Positions 33,843 to 42,805 of a DNA stretch of 64,000 nt are shown here, piece after piece. Source of the stretch: Clostridiales bacterium (GTDB taxonomy: Bacteria; Bacillota; Clostridia; Lachnospirales; Cellulosilyticaceae); NCBI GenBank assembly GCA_019418225.1, contig DYCF01000003.1:62001-126000 (forward strand). Reading direction: 5' to 3'. Every line of letters begins with the position of its first letter. Positions within the stretch are counted from its first letter, which is position 1. The position numbers and the translations under genes are program-made. The notes below the pieces were generated by a model. The model ran no database searches and was not told the DNA's origin. It worked only from the letters and a program-made list of their open reading frames with translations.

Positions 33843-36800
33843 CTAACTGCTCTTTTTCTGATCAATATAATTATTTGCATCTTCAAGTTCAATAGAAAGG
33901 ATTGTAGAAACCCCTCTCTCCTGCATAGTTACACCATATAGTGTATGCGCGCGCTCCATTGTTCCTTTTCTATGGGTAATTACAATGAACTGCGTTTCTT
34001 TTGAAAGCTTTTCTAGATAATCTGCAAATCTTAAAACATTGGCATCATCTAATGCCGCCTCAATCTCATCTAGCACACAGAATGGAGAAGGTTTTAGCTT
34101 TAAAATACCAAAGATCAATGAAATCGCTGTAAGTGTACGCTCACCACCTGAAAGCAACGTCATATTTTGAAGTTTTTTGCCTGGTGGTTTAGCAATAATT
34201 TCAATACCTGATTCTAAAATGTTTTCTTCATCTATGAGCTGAAGATATGCTTCTCCACCACCGAATAACTCTTTAAACACTTCTGTAAAGTTTTCTGCAA
34301 TAATTGCAAATTGAGTCTTAAAGATTTCTTTCATCTGGCTCATAAGCTCATCAATCATTTCAATTAATGCCGCTTCTGCCTTTTCCATATCTTCTTTTTG
34401 ACCAGTTAAAAATTCATAACGCGTTTTAGTTTCTTTATACTCTTCCACTGCATTAACATTAACATTACCAATTTGCTTAATCTGTGCACGCATATCTACA
34501 GAGCGTTTCTTTAAATCTGTAATAGAACACTCTTCCATCTTATATTCTAAAGCACGATTATATGTGAGTTCATATTGTTCCCACATCGTATTTCCCCAGT
34601 TTTGTTTTTGAAGTGCACTGTTTTCTTTTTTATTTTCAAGGCGATAACGCTCTTCTTTTAAGTTATTAAGCTTTTCATTTGACTTGCTAATGATTTCAAC
34701 TAATTTTACTTCTTCTTGCTCTAACGATACCTTCTGCACATCATACTGTCTTCTTTTTTCAAGTGCTAATTCAATAGTATGTTTGCCCTCTTCAATTTCT
34801 AGTTCAATATGTTTATTTTCTTCTACTAGACTTTGCTTTTCTTGTTCAAACTTGGCCATCTTTTCAGCAAGCTGATCGCTCTTTTCACCTTGTCCATTTA
34901 AAGCTTCCTCTAACTCATGCATTTGTTCCATCATATACTTCATATTTTGCTCAGTATTTGATAAACTAATTTTCTTTTCAGTCAGCTTTTCATTTGCTTT
35001 ATCTTTTTCTAGTTTTAAATCTGTAAGTTGTTTTTCTAGTGCCTCTAATGCCTCTTCATCATCACCAATAGCTGACTTCAGATCTTCTAAACGCACTTTA
35101 ACACTTTCTCTACCTGATTTAATTTGTTCCATATTATCTTCAATATTATTACGTTCTGTTAAAAGTTGAAGTTGATTTGCTTTTGTAAGTTTTAAGGCAT
35201 GTTCTGTTTTATCCCATTCTAAGCTGAAATTCTTAGCATTCATATCTAAAGTACCAATTTCCAGTTGTAATGCTTCTTCAGCTTTCAGCTGCTCTGCAAG
35301 TGCATCTGAAAGTGTTTTTAGGGCAGATTGCTGTGCAGCTACTTCCTCTTTATAATATGCATATTTCTCTTTGGCTTCTTTAAGCTCTCTTGCACGAGAG
35401 AAAATATTATTATTTTGATTTTTTGTACTTCCTCCACTTAGAGACCCGCCGCTATTGAAGACTTCACCTTCTAAAGTTACAAGCTTATATTTATATTGAT
35501 ACTTACGTGCAATGCGTGAGGCATTTTCCATATTATCAATAATCAGTATACGCCCTAATAATGAAGAAATGATATTGCTATATTCTGCTGGATATTTAAT
35601 AAGCTCATTACCAAATCCTAAGAAACCTGGTTCTGTCTTTAAGCCATTCTCATTAATCACACTGCTACTACGGACGGTATCTTGAGGTAAGAATGTTACT
35701 CTTGAAATACCACGTTGTTTCATCACAGTAATCATATCCTTAGCATCTTTTTCACTACGAGTTACAATATTTTGAATTGCTCCTCCTAGAGCTGTAACGA
35801 TAGCTGTTTCATATTGTCTAGGTACTTCTACAAGTTCTCCCACGACACCTATAATGCCTTGCCATCTTTGCCCTTCACTTTTGGCAACTTTTAAAACTTG
35901 CTTAACACTACCATAATAGCCTTCATGTTCTTCCTTAATTTGTTCTAGCCATTTTGCTTGACGCTCTGTTTGAATCATATTCTGCGTCATATTGTTAAGT
36001 GTTTTTTCTTTAGCCAGCTTGTCTTTTTCTAAGTGCATCCTAGAAGCTTGGACTTCATTTAGATTAGCTCTTAAAGATTCTAACTTTGTAAGCGCTTCAC
36101 CTTTTTGCTTTTCTAAAAGCTTACCACTTACTTCTTGATGTTGAATTTCACTATTCAATAGGGAAATTTGTTCACTAATTTGAGACTTGCGATATTCAAG
36201 TTGGGCTTCCATACCGTCATTCTTTTGAAGCTCTGCTTCAAACAAGTCAATCTCACGCATCTTTTGATGCAATTCTGCCTTTGAACTATCAATTGTACCT
36301 TCTAAATCATTTAAGGCTTTAATTAGTGCATTGACTCTTGTTTCCTCTTGTTCAATAATCGTCATTTTAGATGCATGTTCAATTTCTAAAGCCGTACGCT
36401 TTGTTTCAAGAAGCGAAAGGCGCTCTTTCTTATTTTGATTATCAAGTTCTTGTGCCTTTTGATCTTCTATAACTTGCTCTAGAAGTGTTTCAATATTAAT
36501 AACCTTTTCTTCATTAATAGTTATTTGACTTTGTCTTTTCTCTTGCTGTTTCTCTAAATTAGAAATTTCACTAATTAAAGTCTCAATATCAGTATATAGT
36601 CCATCTTTCTTTTGTTTGCATTCAGCTTGCCTTTGTTTAAAGCTGTTTTCTTCTTCTTGTGCTTCTTTAATCTGCAGCTCAATAGAAGTAATGAGCTCGT
36701 TTAATGCTGCAAGTTCTTTTTCAATACGTTCTATTTCAAAGATAAAAATATTTACATCAACTTCTTTTAAGCTTTCCTTTAATTTTAAAAACTGAGTTGT

Positions 36801-37433
36801 CTTTTCAGCTTCTATAGAAAGTGGCTCTAAACGGCCTTCAATTTCTAAAATAATATCTTGAATACGCACCAAATTATCACGTTGCTTTTCTAGCTTACGT
36901 TCTGCTTCAAGGCGTCGTACCTTATATTTATAAATCCCTGCTGCTTCTTCAAATAATGTTCTTCTCTCTTCTGGTTTAGAACTAAGTACTCTATCAATCT
37001 GTCCTTGTCCTATAATGGAATAACCATCTTTACCTATTCCAGTATCCATGAAAAGTTCTTGAACATCTTTTAACCTACAAGTACTTCCATTAATAAAGTA
37101 CTCACTTTCTCCAGAACGATATACACGTCTTTTTACCACTATTTCAGTATAGGCAATAGGCACTGCTTGATCTGGATTTTTAATGGTTAAGGCAACCTCA
37201 GCATAACCTAAAGACTTTCGCTTTTCAGTTCCTGCAAAAATAATATCTTGCATATTACTACCACGTAAGCTTTTGGCACTTTGTTCTCCAAGCACCCATC
37301 TAATCGCATCTGAAACGTTACTCTTACCACTACCATTTGGTCCTATAACGCCTGTAATACCTTGAGGAATGCTTAACTTTACTGCATCTCCAAATGATTT
37401 AAAGCCATGTATCTCAACCTTATCTAGATACAT
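33843..37433 (-). CDS. smc: Chromosome segregation ATPase SMC
   Basis: This condensin subunit organises and segregates chromosomes with ScpA and ScpB. The 1196 residues comprise an N-terminal Walker A (GPNGSGKSN near 32), long coiled coils (about 165-500 and 680-1000), the hinge between (EGYYGSVKQVLKV to NSGGSLSGGS), and the C-terminal ABC signature LLSGGERTLTA with Walker B FCVLDEIEAALDD. It lies between rnc and ftsY, the usual Firmicute order. The scp genes are elsewhere. Confidence 0.98.
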   Translation of the reverse strand: MYLDKVEIHGFKSFGDAVKLSIPQGITGVIGPNGSGKSNVSDAIRWVLGEQSAKSLRGSNMQDIIFAGTEKRKSLGYAEVALTIKNPDQAVPIAYTEIVVKRRVYRSGESEYFINGSTCRLKDVQELFMDTGIGKDGYSIIGQGQIDRVLSSKPEERRTLFEEAAGIYKYKVRRLEAERKLEKQRDNLVRIQDIILEIEGRLEPLSIEAEKTTQFLKLKESLKEVDVNIFIFEIERIEKELAALNELITSIELQIKEAQEEENSFKQRQAECKQKKDGLYTDIETLISEISNLEKQQEKRQSQITINEEKVINIETLLEQVIEDQKAQELDNQNKKERLSLLETKRTALEIEHASKMTIIEQEETRVNALIKALNDLEGTIDSSKAELHQKMREIDLFEAELQKNDGMEAQLEYRKSQISEQISLLNSEIQHQEVSGKLLEKQKGEALTKLESLRANLNEVQASRMHLEKDKLAKEKTLNNMTQNMIQTERQAKWLEQIKEEHEGYYGSVKQVLKVAKSEGQRWQGIIGVVGELVEVPRQYETAIVTALGGAIQNIVTRSEKDAKDMITVMKQRGISRVTFLPQDTVRSSSVINENGLKTEPGFLGFGNELIKYPAEYSNIISSLLGRILIIDNMENASRIARKYQYKYKLVTLEGEVFNSGGSLSGGSTKNQNNNIFSRARELKEAKEKYAYYKEEVAAQQSALKTLSDALAEQLKAEEALQLEIGTLDMNAKNFSLEWDKTEHALKLTKANQLQLLTERNNIEDNMEQIKSGRESVKVRLEDLKSAIGDDEEALEALEKQLTDLKLEKDKANEKLTEKKISLSNTEQNMKYMMEQMHELEEALNGQGEKSDQLAEKMAKFEQEKQSLVEENKHIELEIEEGKHTIELALEKRRQYDVQKVSLEQEEVKLVEIISKSNEKLNNLKEERYRLENKKENSALQKQNWGNTMWEQYELTYNRALEYKMEECSITDLKKRSVDMRAQIKQIGNVNVNAVEEYKETKTRYEFLTGQKEDMEKAEAALIEMIDELMSQMKEIFKTQFAIIAENFTEVFKELFGGGEAYLQLIDEENILESGIEIIAKPPGKKLQNMTLLSGGERTLTAISLIFGILKLKPSPFCVLDEIEAALDDANVLRFADYLEKLSKETQFIVITHRKGTMERAHTLYGVTMQERGVSTILSIELEDANNYIDQKKSS

Positions 37434-37441
37434 AATTCACC

Positions 37442-38164
37442 TCAATTTTCTAATTTATCTAAAGCTTTTTTAGCTGCATCTTGTTCTGCTTCTTTTTTAC
37501 TCTTACCACAGCCTTTACCAAGCACTTCTTCACCATGATATACTTCTACATAAAAATGTTTATCATGATCTGGTCCCTCTTCACCTACTACCTCATAGTG
37601 AATTGGTACACTGCTTTCCTTTTGAATACTCTCTTGTAAAAGCGTTTTATAATCTGTATAAAGGTCCTCTAAAGAAGTCATTCCTTCCACTTGTCTAATT
37701 AACGTTTTTGTTAAAAAACTTTTTGAAAGATCAAAACTTCCTTCTAGGAATAGGGCACCTGTGATGGCCTCAAATCCATCTGCCAAAATAGAAGCACGCT
37801 CTCTACCACCTGTCATCTCTTCGCCTTTACCAAGCAAAATATGCTCACCGAGATGAATGTTTTTAGCCGTCTTAGCTAACGATCCCTCACATACAATGCT
37901 AGCGCGTAACTTTGACAAATCTCCTTCTGGCATTTCTGGATGTTTCTTAAATAAATACTCACTAATTACTAAATCTAAAATAGCATCTCCTAGAAATTCT
38001 AATCTTTCATTATCCTTTACAGAAATACTTCTATGTTCATTGGCATAAGAACTATGTGTTAATGCTTCTTCTAAAATAAGTGGATTTTTAAATTCATAGC
38101 CAATTACTCTTTGCATAGCTTCTACCGCCATAGCTCTAGAAGCTTTATCTATTTTTTTAGCCAT
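37442..38164 (-). CDS. rnc: Ribonuclease III
   Basis: This is a double-strand-specific endonuclease for rRNA processing and mRNA decay. The 240 residues show the signature NERLEFLGDAILDLVISEYL near residue 54 with its metal-binding Glu and Asp. The second acidic site is DGFEAITGALFLEGS near 126, and a dsRNA-binding domain occupies residues 160-238. Strong AAAGGAGAA ribosome site. It follows acpP across a terminator. Confidence 0.97.
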   Translation of the reverse strand: MAKKIDKASRAMAVEAMQRVIGYEFKNPLILEEALTHSSYANEHRSISVKDNERLEFLGDAILDLVISEYLFKKHPEMPEGDLSKLRASIVCEGSLAKTAKNIHLGEHILLGKGEEMTGGRERASILADGFEAITGALFLEGSFDLSKSFLTKTLIRQVEGMTSLEDLYTDYKTLLQESIQKESSVPIHYEVVGEEGPDHDKHFYVEVYHGEEVLGKGCGKSKKEAEQDAAKKALDKLEN

Positions 38165-38233
38165 TTTTCTTCTCCTTTTTGTCTTTACTCCCCATATTTA
38201 ACCGCATTTACTATGCCTTAAGCTTAATATAGG

Positions 38234-38257
38234 AAAAGCCCCGCTAAGCGAGGCTTT
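38234..38257 (-). terminator. Terminator after acpP
   Basis: The minus-strand stem AAAAGCC-CGC/GCG-GGCTTTT has one G-U pair and a 3-nt loop, followed by a short U-run, 3 bases past the acpP stop. It probably lets part of the transcription continue into rnc. Confidence 0.75.
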
Positions 38258-38260
38258 TTA

Positions 38261-38497
38261 TTAATCTAATCCTTTTTGTTCTTTGATGTAATCGACAACA
38301 TCCCCCACAGTAGATACTTTCTCTGCTTCGTCATTTGAAATTTCCATTTCAAACTCTTCTTCAATTGCCATAATCACTTGAAAGACATCTAATGAATCTG
38401 CATTTAAATCATCGACAAATGATGTTAATAAAGTAATTTCATCCTCTGAAATGTTAAATTGCTCACTAATAATCTGTCTTACTTTATCAAATACCAT
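38261..38497 (-). CDS. acpP: Acyl carrier protein
   Basis: It carries growing acyl chains during fatty-acid synthesis. The 78 acidic residues include the phosphopantetheine serine in DLNADSLDVFQV near residue 36. It sits 64 bp after plsX. The fab genes that often lie between plsX and acpP are missing here. Confidence 0.97.
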   Translation of the reverse strand: MVFDKVRQIISEQFNISEDEITLLTSFVDDLNADSLDVFQVIMAIEEEFEMEISNDEAEKVSTVGDVVDYIKEQKGLD

Positions 38498-38530
38498 GTT
38501 TCAACACCTCGTATAAAGATTTATATTTTG

Positions 38531-38559
38531 ATGATATTATATACCTCATTGATAGTCAA
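38531..38559 (-). promoter_or_regulatory. Candidate SigA promoter of acpP
   Basis: On the minus strand TTGACT (38554-38559), 17 bp, then TATCAT (38531-38536), directly after the plsX stop codon. A TATAAT closer to the -35 is only 12 bp away and so badly spaced. Confidence 0.45.
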
Positions 38560-38561
38560 TA

Positions 38562-39563
38562 TTAATTTGCAGTTTCTGTAAAGTTCATTTTTATCTTTTC
38601 AACCAATTGACTCTTAATAAATCCTTCTGTTTGAATAATAGTGCTGTAAACTTCTTCTGCCTTTGAGCTACCATGAGTCTTCACAACGAGCCCATTTACG
38701 CCTAAAAAAGGAGCGCCACCTTTTGTCGCATAATCAAATTTTCCTTTGATATTATAGACTCCTTTTTTAAGTAAAAGAGCCGCAACTTTTGTCTTTAGAT
38801 TTCTAAAGAATTCTATTTTTAACATACCTAAAATCCATTTTGCAAAGCCTTCCATGAACTTTAAGACAACATTTCCCACAAAGCCATCACAAACTAAAAT
38901 ATCTGCTTCGCCTTTTGGAATATCTCTTGCTTCAATATTACCTAAAAAGTTAATACTTTCATCAGCAGAAAGTAACTTATAAGCATCTTTCACAAGTTGA
39001 TTACCCTTTTCTGCTTCAACTCCAATATTAATAAGTCCTACTTTTGGATTAGGAACTGCCATACACTGTTGCATATATACTGTTCCCATACGTGCAAACT
39101 GTGCAAGATAGCTTGGTTTTGCATCAACATTAGCACCACAATCTATAAGAAGAGAACATCCTTTTTGTGTGGGGATAAATGGGGCTAAGGCTGGACGTTC
39201 TACGCCCTTAATACGTCCTACAATTAGTGTCGCACCTGTTAAAAGTGCCCCTGTACTTCCCGCACTCATAAATCCATCTACTTGCCCCTCCTTTAAAAGT
39301 TTGAGACCAATTACCATAGATGACTTCTTTTTTTGTCTAATTGCTAAAGTCGGTGATTCTTCCATTTCAATCACTTCTTCTGCATCTACAATTTCTATCT
39401 TGGATGGTTCATATGTAAATGCAGATAACTTTTCTTTAATGAGTACTTCTGGTCCTACTAGCACTAATGTAGAATCAACTTCCTTGCTTGCTTTTATACA
39501 ACCTTTAATAATTTCATCTGGTGCATTGTCGCCACCCATTACATCTATTGCTATTTTTGACAT
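38562..39563 (-). CDS. plsX: Phosphate acyltransferase PlsX
   Basis: It converts acyl-ACP to acyl-phosphate for PlsY, the first step of phospholipid synthesis in Gram-positive bacteria. I start at the ATG at 39563 (MSKIAIDVMGGDNAPDEI, 333 residues) because AGAGGTG lies 6 nt upstream; another ATG three codons earlier overlaps that site. GSTGALLTGA and the C-terminal KGGAPFLGVNGLVVKTHG motif are typical. Confidence 0.96.
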   Translation of the reverse strand: MSKIAIDVMGGDNAPDEIIKGCIKASKEVDSTLVLVGPEVLIKEKLSAFTYEPSKIEIVDAEEVIEMEESPTLAIRQKKKSSMVIGLKLLKEGQVDGFMSAGSTGALLTGATLIVGRIKGVERPALAPFIPTQKGCSLLIDCGANVDAKPSYLAQFARMGTVYMQQCMAVPNPKVGLINIGVEAEKGNQLVKDAYKLLSADESINFLGNIEARDIPKGEADILVCDGFVGNVVLKFMEGFAKWILGMLKIEFFRNLKTKVAALLLKKGVYNIKGKFDYATKGGAPFLGVNGLVVKTHGSSKAEEVYSTIIQTEGFIKSQLVEKIKMNFTETAN

Positions 39564-39605
39564 ATGCATCACCTCTATCTTTCTCTATATTGAAATTAAA
39601 TATAC

Positions 39606-39633
39606 AAAAAGACAGCTAAAAGCTGTCTTTTTT
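39606..39633 (-). terminator. Terminator after rpmF
   Basis: The stem is AAAAAGACAGCT (39606-39617) with AGCTGTCTTTTT (39621-39632) and a 3-nt loop, followed on the minus strand by U. It lies between rpmF and plsX. Confidence 0.85.
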
Positions 39634-39639
39634 ATAGTA

Positions 39640-39816
39640 TTAATCTACTTTTACTACAACACGGTTTGCATAAGAACCGCAAGCTTTACATACTCTATGT
39701 GGCATCATTAATTCACCACATTTTTGACATTTCACTAAGTTAAGTGGAGAAAGTTTCCAATTCGCTTGTCTTTGGTTTCTTCTGGCTTTAGAAGTCTTTC
39801 TTTTTGGTACTGCCAT
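39640..39816 (-). CDS. rpmF: 50S ribosomal protein L32
   Basis: This short gene of 58 residues starts MAVPKRKTSKARRNQRQANW, the L32 signature. It has the zinc-ribbon cysteines in CQKC and CKAC (four Cys, the zinc-binding form). AGGAGGTG precedes the ATG. It follows yceD by 20 bp, the usual yceD-rpmF pair. Confidence 0.97.
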   Translation of the reverse strand: MAVPKRKTSKARRNQRQANWKLSPLNLVKCQKCGELMMPHRVCKACGSYANRVVVKVD

Positions 39817-39836
39817 TTCTACACCTCCTCTTATTA

Positions 39837-40340
39837 CTACTCTTCACTTTGAGGGTGAAAAATATTCTTCAAACCTTCAAGTCGTGGATCAATTTCTTCT
39901 TGCGCACAGTTACAACTGTGTTTATTTAGATTCTGCCCACAAATTTTACAGATGCCTTTACAATTTTCATCATGTACCCAATGCATAGGCAAATTAAGAT
40001 AAATCGTTTCTGCTACAGCATCTTCTAAATCAATTGTATCAGATATTTGAATAATGTCTTCTTGATCTTCACCTATTGGCTCCGATGAGTACTCTTGGAA
40101 GAGCTCTCCTTCAACAAAACAATCAAATTCTTCACTACAGCGATCACATAAACGTTTAACGATCACAGAGACTTGTCCTTCTACAATGTAGCGGCCATCA
40201 ACTTTTTGCAAAGTTCCCTCTACGTCTGCGTCACAGACTTGTACTTTGTGCACAGGGCTAATACCTTTAAGTGACACCTGCTGCTTTCCTTTGAAAGTTA
40301 CTTCGGACTTTTTTCTAAGTTCCTGGATATTAAGTTTCAT
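39837..40340 (-). CDS. yceD: YceD family (DUF177) protein
   Basis: The family lies beside rpmF in most bacteria and is implicated in 23S rRNA handling. The 167 residues include a Cys-rich region: CDRC near residue 66, then CKGICKIC and CNC near 130-147, probably a metal site. A full consensus promoter lies just upstream. The function in this organism is not certain. Confidence 0.9.
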   Translation of the reverse strand: MKLNIQELRKKSEVTFKGKQQVSLKGISPVHKVQVCDADVEGTLQKVDGRYIVEGQVSVIVKRLCDRCSEEFDCFVEGELFQEYSSEPIGEDQEDIIQISDTIDLEDAVAETIYLNLPMHWVHDENCKGICKICGQNLNKHSCNCAQEEIDPRLEGLKNIFHPQSEE

Positions 40341-40370
40341 TTTTTCACTCCATTAAGTAACACTTCTGTA

Positions 40371-40399
40371 ATTATACATATTTCACATGTATTTGTCAA
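40371..40399 (-). promoter_or_regulatory. Consensus SigA promoter of yceD-rpmF
   Basis: On the minus strand TTGACA (40394-40399), 17 bp, then TATAAT (40371-40376), a perfect match squeezed between the ackA stop and yceD. No terminator follows ackA, so some read-through into yceD is likely. Confidence 0.85.
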
Positions 40400-40403
40400 T
40401 CAC

Positions 40404-41597
40404 TTATTTTGTAACTAATCTTACAGCGTCTCTTGCAATCATAAGTTCTTCGTTTGTTGGAATTAAAAGCATTTTGATTTTTGAGCTTTCTTTTGTTAAA
40501 TCTCTTTCAACACCACGGCATTTATTTTTCTCTGGATCGATTTCTACGCCTAACCATGTAAGCATGTTAGCAATTTCTTCACGCATGATTGCATTGTTTT
40601 CACCAAGGCCACCAGCGAAACAAATAGCGTCACATCCGTTCATAATTGCTGCATAAGCACCAATGTATGATACTACTCTGTGTTGGTAAGCATCCATTGT
40701 AAATCTACATGCTGAATCTCCTGCAACTACACCGTCTTCGATTTCACGGAAGTCACTTGATAATCCTGATAATGCATCAACACCTGATTTTTTATTTAAG
40801 ATTGCGTCGATTTCTTTAGCTGATAAACCTTCTTTTTCCATTAAGAATGTTACGATAGCTGGATCGATATCACCTGAACGAGTACCCATGATAAGACCTG
40901 CAAGTGGTGTGAATCCCATAGATGTTTCTACTGATTTACCACCATCCACAGCACATACACTTGCACCATTTCCTAAGTGACAAACAATGATTTTTGTTTC
41001 TTCTACTGGTTTACCAAGCATTTCAGCAGCTCTTTGAGATACATATTTGTGTGATGTACCGTGGAAACCATATTTACGAACACCATATTTGTTGTAGTAT
41101 TCTTGTGGAATAGCATACATATAAGCATGTTTTGGCATTGTTTGGTGGAATGCTGTATCAAACACTGCTACCATTGGTACATTTGGCATAAGCTCACGAC
41201 AAGCATCAATACCAAGTAAGTTAGCTGGATTGTGAAGTGGTGCAAGTTCACAACATTCTTCAATAGCTTTTTCTACTTCTGGTGTAATGATTACTGATTC
41301 ATTGAATTTTTCTCCACCGTGAACAACGCGGTGACCTACTGCATTAATTTCTTCTGGTTTAACACAAGCTGTTTCACCTTCTGTAAGCATAGAAAGCATT
41401 TTTGTTAAAGCTACTTTATGGTCTGGGAAATCAACCATAACTTTAACTGAATCTTGTCCTTCTGTTGTGTGTTTGATGAATGATCCATCAATTCCAATTC
41501 TCTCACAAATACCTTTTGCGATTTCAGTTTCTGTCTCCATGTTTAATAATTGATATTTTAATGAAGAACTACCACAGTTTACTACTAATACGTTCAT
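40404..41597 (-). CDS. ackA: Acetate kinase
   Basis: It makes ATP and acetate from acetyl-phosphate, a main energy step in fermentation. The 397 residues show NCGSSSLKY near residue 7, the substrate arginine region GHRVVHGGEKF near 88, FDTAFHQTMP near 147, and the nucleotide site GFTPLAGLIMGTRSGD near 208. It follows pta by 33 bp. Confidence 0.98.
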   Translation of the reverse strand: MNVLVVNCGSSSLKYQLLNMETETEIAKGICERIGIDGSFIKHTTEGQDSVKVMVDFPDHKVALTKMLSMLTEGETACVKPEEINAVGHRVVHGGEKFNESVIITPEVEKAIEECCELAPLHNPANLLGIDACRELMPNVPMVAVFDTAFHQTMPKHAYMYAIPQEYYNKYGVRKYGFHGTSHKYVSQRAAEMLGKPVEETKIIVCHLGNGASVCAVDGGKSVETSMGFTPLAGLIMGTRSGDIDPAIVTFLMEKEGLSAKEIDAILNKKSGVDALSGLSSDFREIEDGVVAGDSACRFTMDAYQHRVVSYIGAYAAIMNGCDAICFAGGLGENNAIMREEIANMLTWLGVEIDPEKNKCRGVERDLTKESSKIKMLLIPTNEELMIARDAVRLVTK

Positions 41598-41630
41598 TAT
41601 ATTTTTACACTCCTCTTGATTCTTTGTCTC

Positions 41631-42626
41631 TTAGTTATTTTGAGCTTGAACAGCTGTAATTGCAACAACACCTACGATGTCTTCTGCACTGCAACCTCTT
41701 GATAAATCATTAACTGGTTTTGCAATACCTTGTGTTACTGGACCGTAAGCTTCTGCTTTAGCAAGTCTTTGAACAAGTTTATAACCAATATTACCAGCAT
41801 CTAAGTCTGGGAAAATAAGTGTGTTAGCTTTTCCAGCTACATCACTTGATGGTGCTTTTGCTGAACCTACAGATGGTACGATTGCAGCATCTAATTGTAA
41901 TTCACCGTCTACTTTAAGTTCTGGTGCTTCTTCTTTTGCAATACGTGTTGCTTCAACAACTTTATCTACGTCAGCATGTTTTGCACTGCCATATGTAGAA
42001 TGTGAAAGCATAGCTACGATTGGTTCTTCTCCTACTAATTGTTCAAAGCTTTTCGCTGAACTTTGAGCAATTGCAGCAAGTTCTTCTGATGTTGGGTTTT
42101 GGTTAAGTCCTGCATCAGAGAATACGAAGGTACCATTTGCACCGTATTCGCAGTTTGGTACTACCATTACGAAGAATGCCGAAACAAGTTTTGTCCCAGG
42201 TGCAGTTTTTAAGATTTGAAGTGAAGGTCTAAGTACATCAGCTGTTGCATGAATAGCACCTGCTACCATACCGTCTGCCATACCTTGTTTAACCATCATT
42301 ACACCTAAGAATAATTCATCTTTGTGAAGTAATTGACTTGCTTTTTCTGCTGTCATACCTTTTTTCTCACGAAGTTTTACAAGCTCTGCAATGTAAGTAT
42401 CCATTTCTTCAAATGTAGCGGGATTTACAATTTTAGCACCGCTTAAATCTAATCCTTCAGCTTTATCATTAATAGCTGCTTCATCACCGATTAAGATGAC
42501 ATTTGCAATGCCTTCTGCTAAAACTTGATGAGCTGCTTTAAGTGTTCTGATATCAGATGTTTCTGGTAAAACGATAGTTTTTTTATCGCTTTTTGCTCTT
42601 GCTTTAATATTTTCAATAAAAGACAT
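41631..42626 (-). CDS. pta: Phosphate acetyltransferase
   Basis: It converts acetyl-CoA and phosphate to acetyl-phosphate. The 331 residues are the short clostridial/Bacillus form without the N-terminal extra domains of E. coli Pta. Conserved blocks are KADVDKVVEAT, PDLDAGNIGYKL near residue 283 and GPVTQGIAKPVNDLSRG near 302. It is first in pta-ackA, with a SigA promoter in the gap to the divergent tmcAL. Confidence 0.97.
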   Translation of the reverse strand: MSFIENIKARAKSDKKTIVLPETSDIRTLKAAHQVLAEGIANVILIGDEAAINDKAEGLDLSGAKIVNPATFEEMDTYIAELVKLREKKGMTAEKASQLLHKDELFLGVMMVKQGMADGMVAGAIHATADVLRPSLQILKTAPGTKLVSAFFVMVVPNCEYGANGTFVFSDAGLNQNPTSEELAAIAQSSAKSFEQLVGEEPIVAMLSHSTYGSAKHADVDKVVEATRIAKEEAPELKVDGELQLDAAIVPSVGSAKAPSSDVAGKANTLIFPDLDAGNIGYKLVQRLAKAEAYGPVTQGIAKPVNDLSRGCSAEDIVGVVAITAVQAQNN

Positions 42627-42674
42627 TAAAAAGAACCCCTTTCAATTTATACTTTCAATTCGCCCTCATTTACT

Positions 42675-42703
42675 ATTATATTCAATGTATCTCGTGTATA
42701 CAA
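42675..42703 (-). promoter_or_regulatory. SigA-type promoter of pta-ackA
   Basis: On the minus strand TTGTAT (42698-42703), 17 bp, then TATAAT (42675-42680), in the divergent gap between pta and tmcAL. A promoter for tmcAL on the other strand must lie in 42704-42790, but no clear pair is visible. Confidence 0.65.
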
Positions 42704-42805
42704 GTCCGAATTGGAATTTTATGCGAATTTATTTTTTCCTCCCTTTATTTTTACCCAATTTTAAGCTAAAATAAGCACGTATTATAAAAAGATTGGAGAC
42801 TTACA

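Noticed and set aside
39169..39711. A 180-codon open frame on the plus strand across plsX and rpmF
   Set aside because: It lies opposite two conserved genes and a terminator; no ribosome site and no domain.
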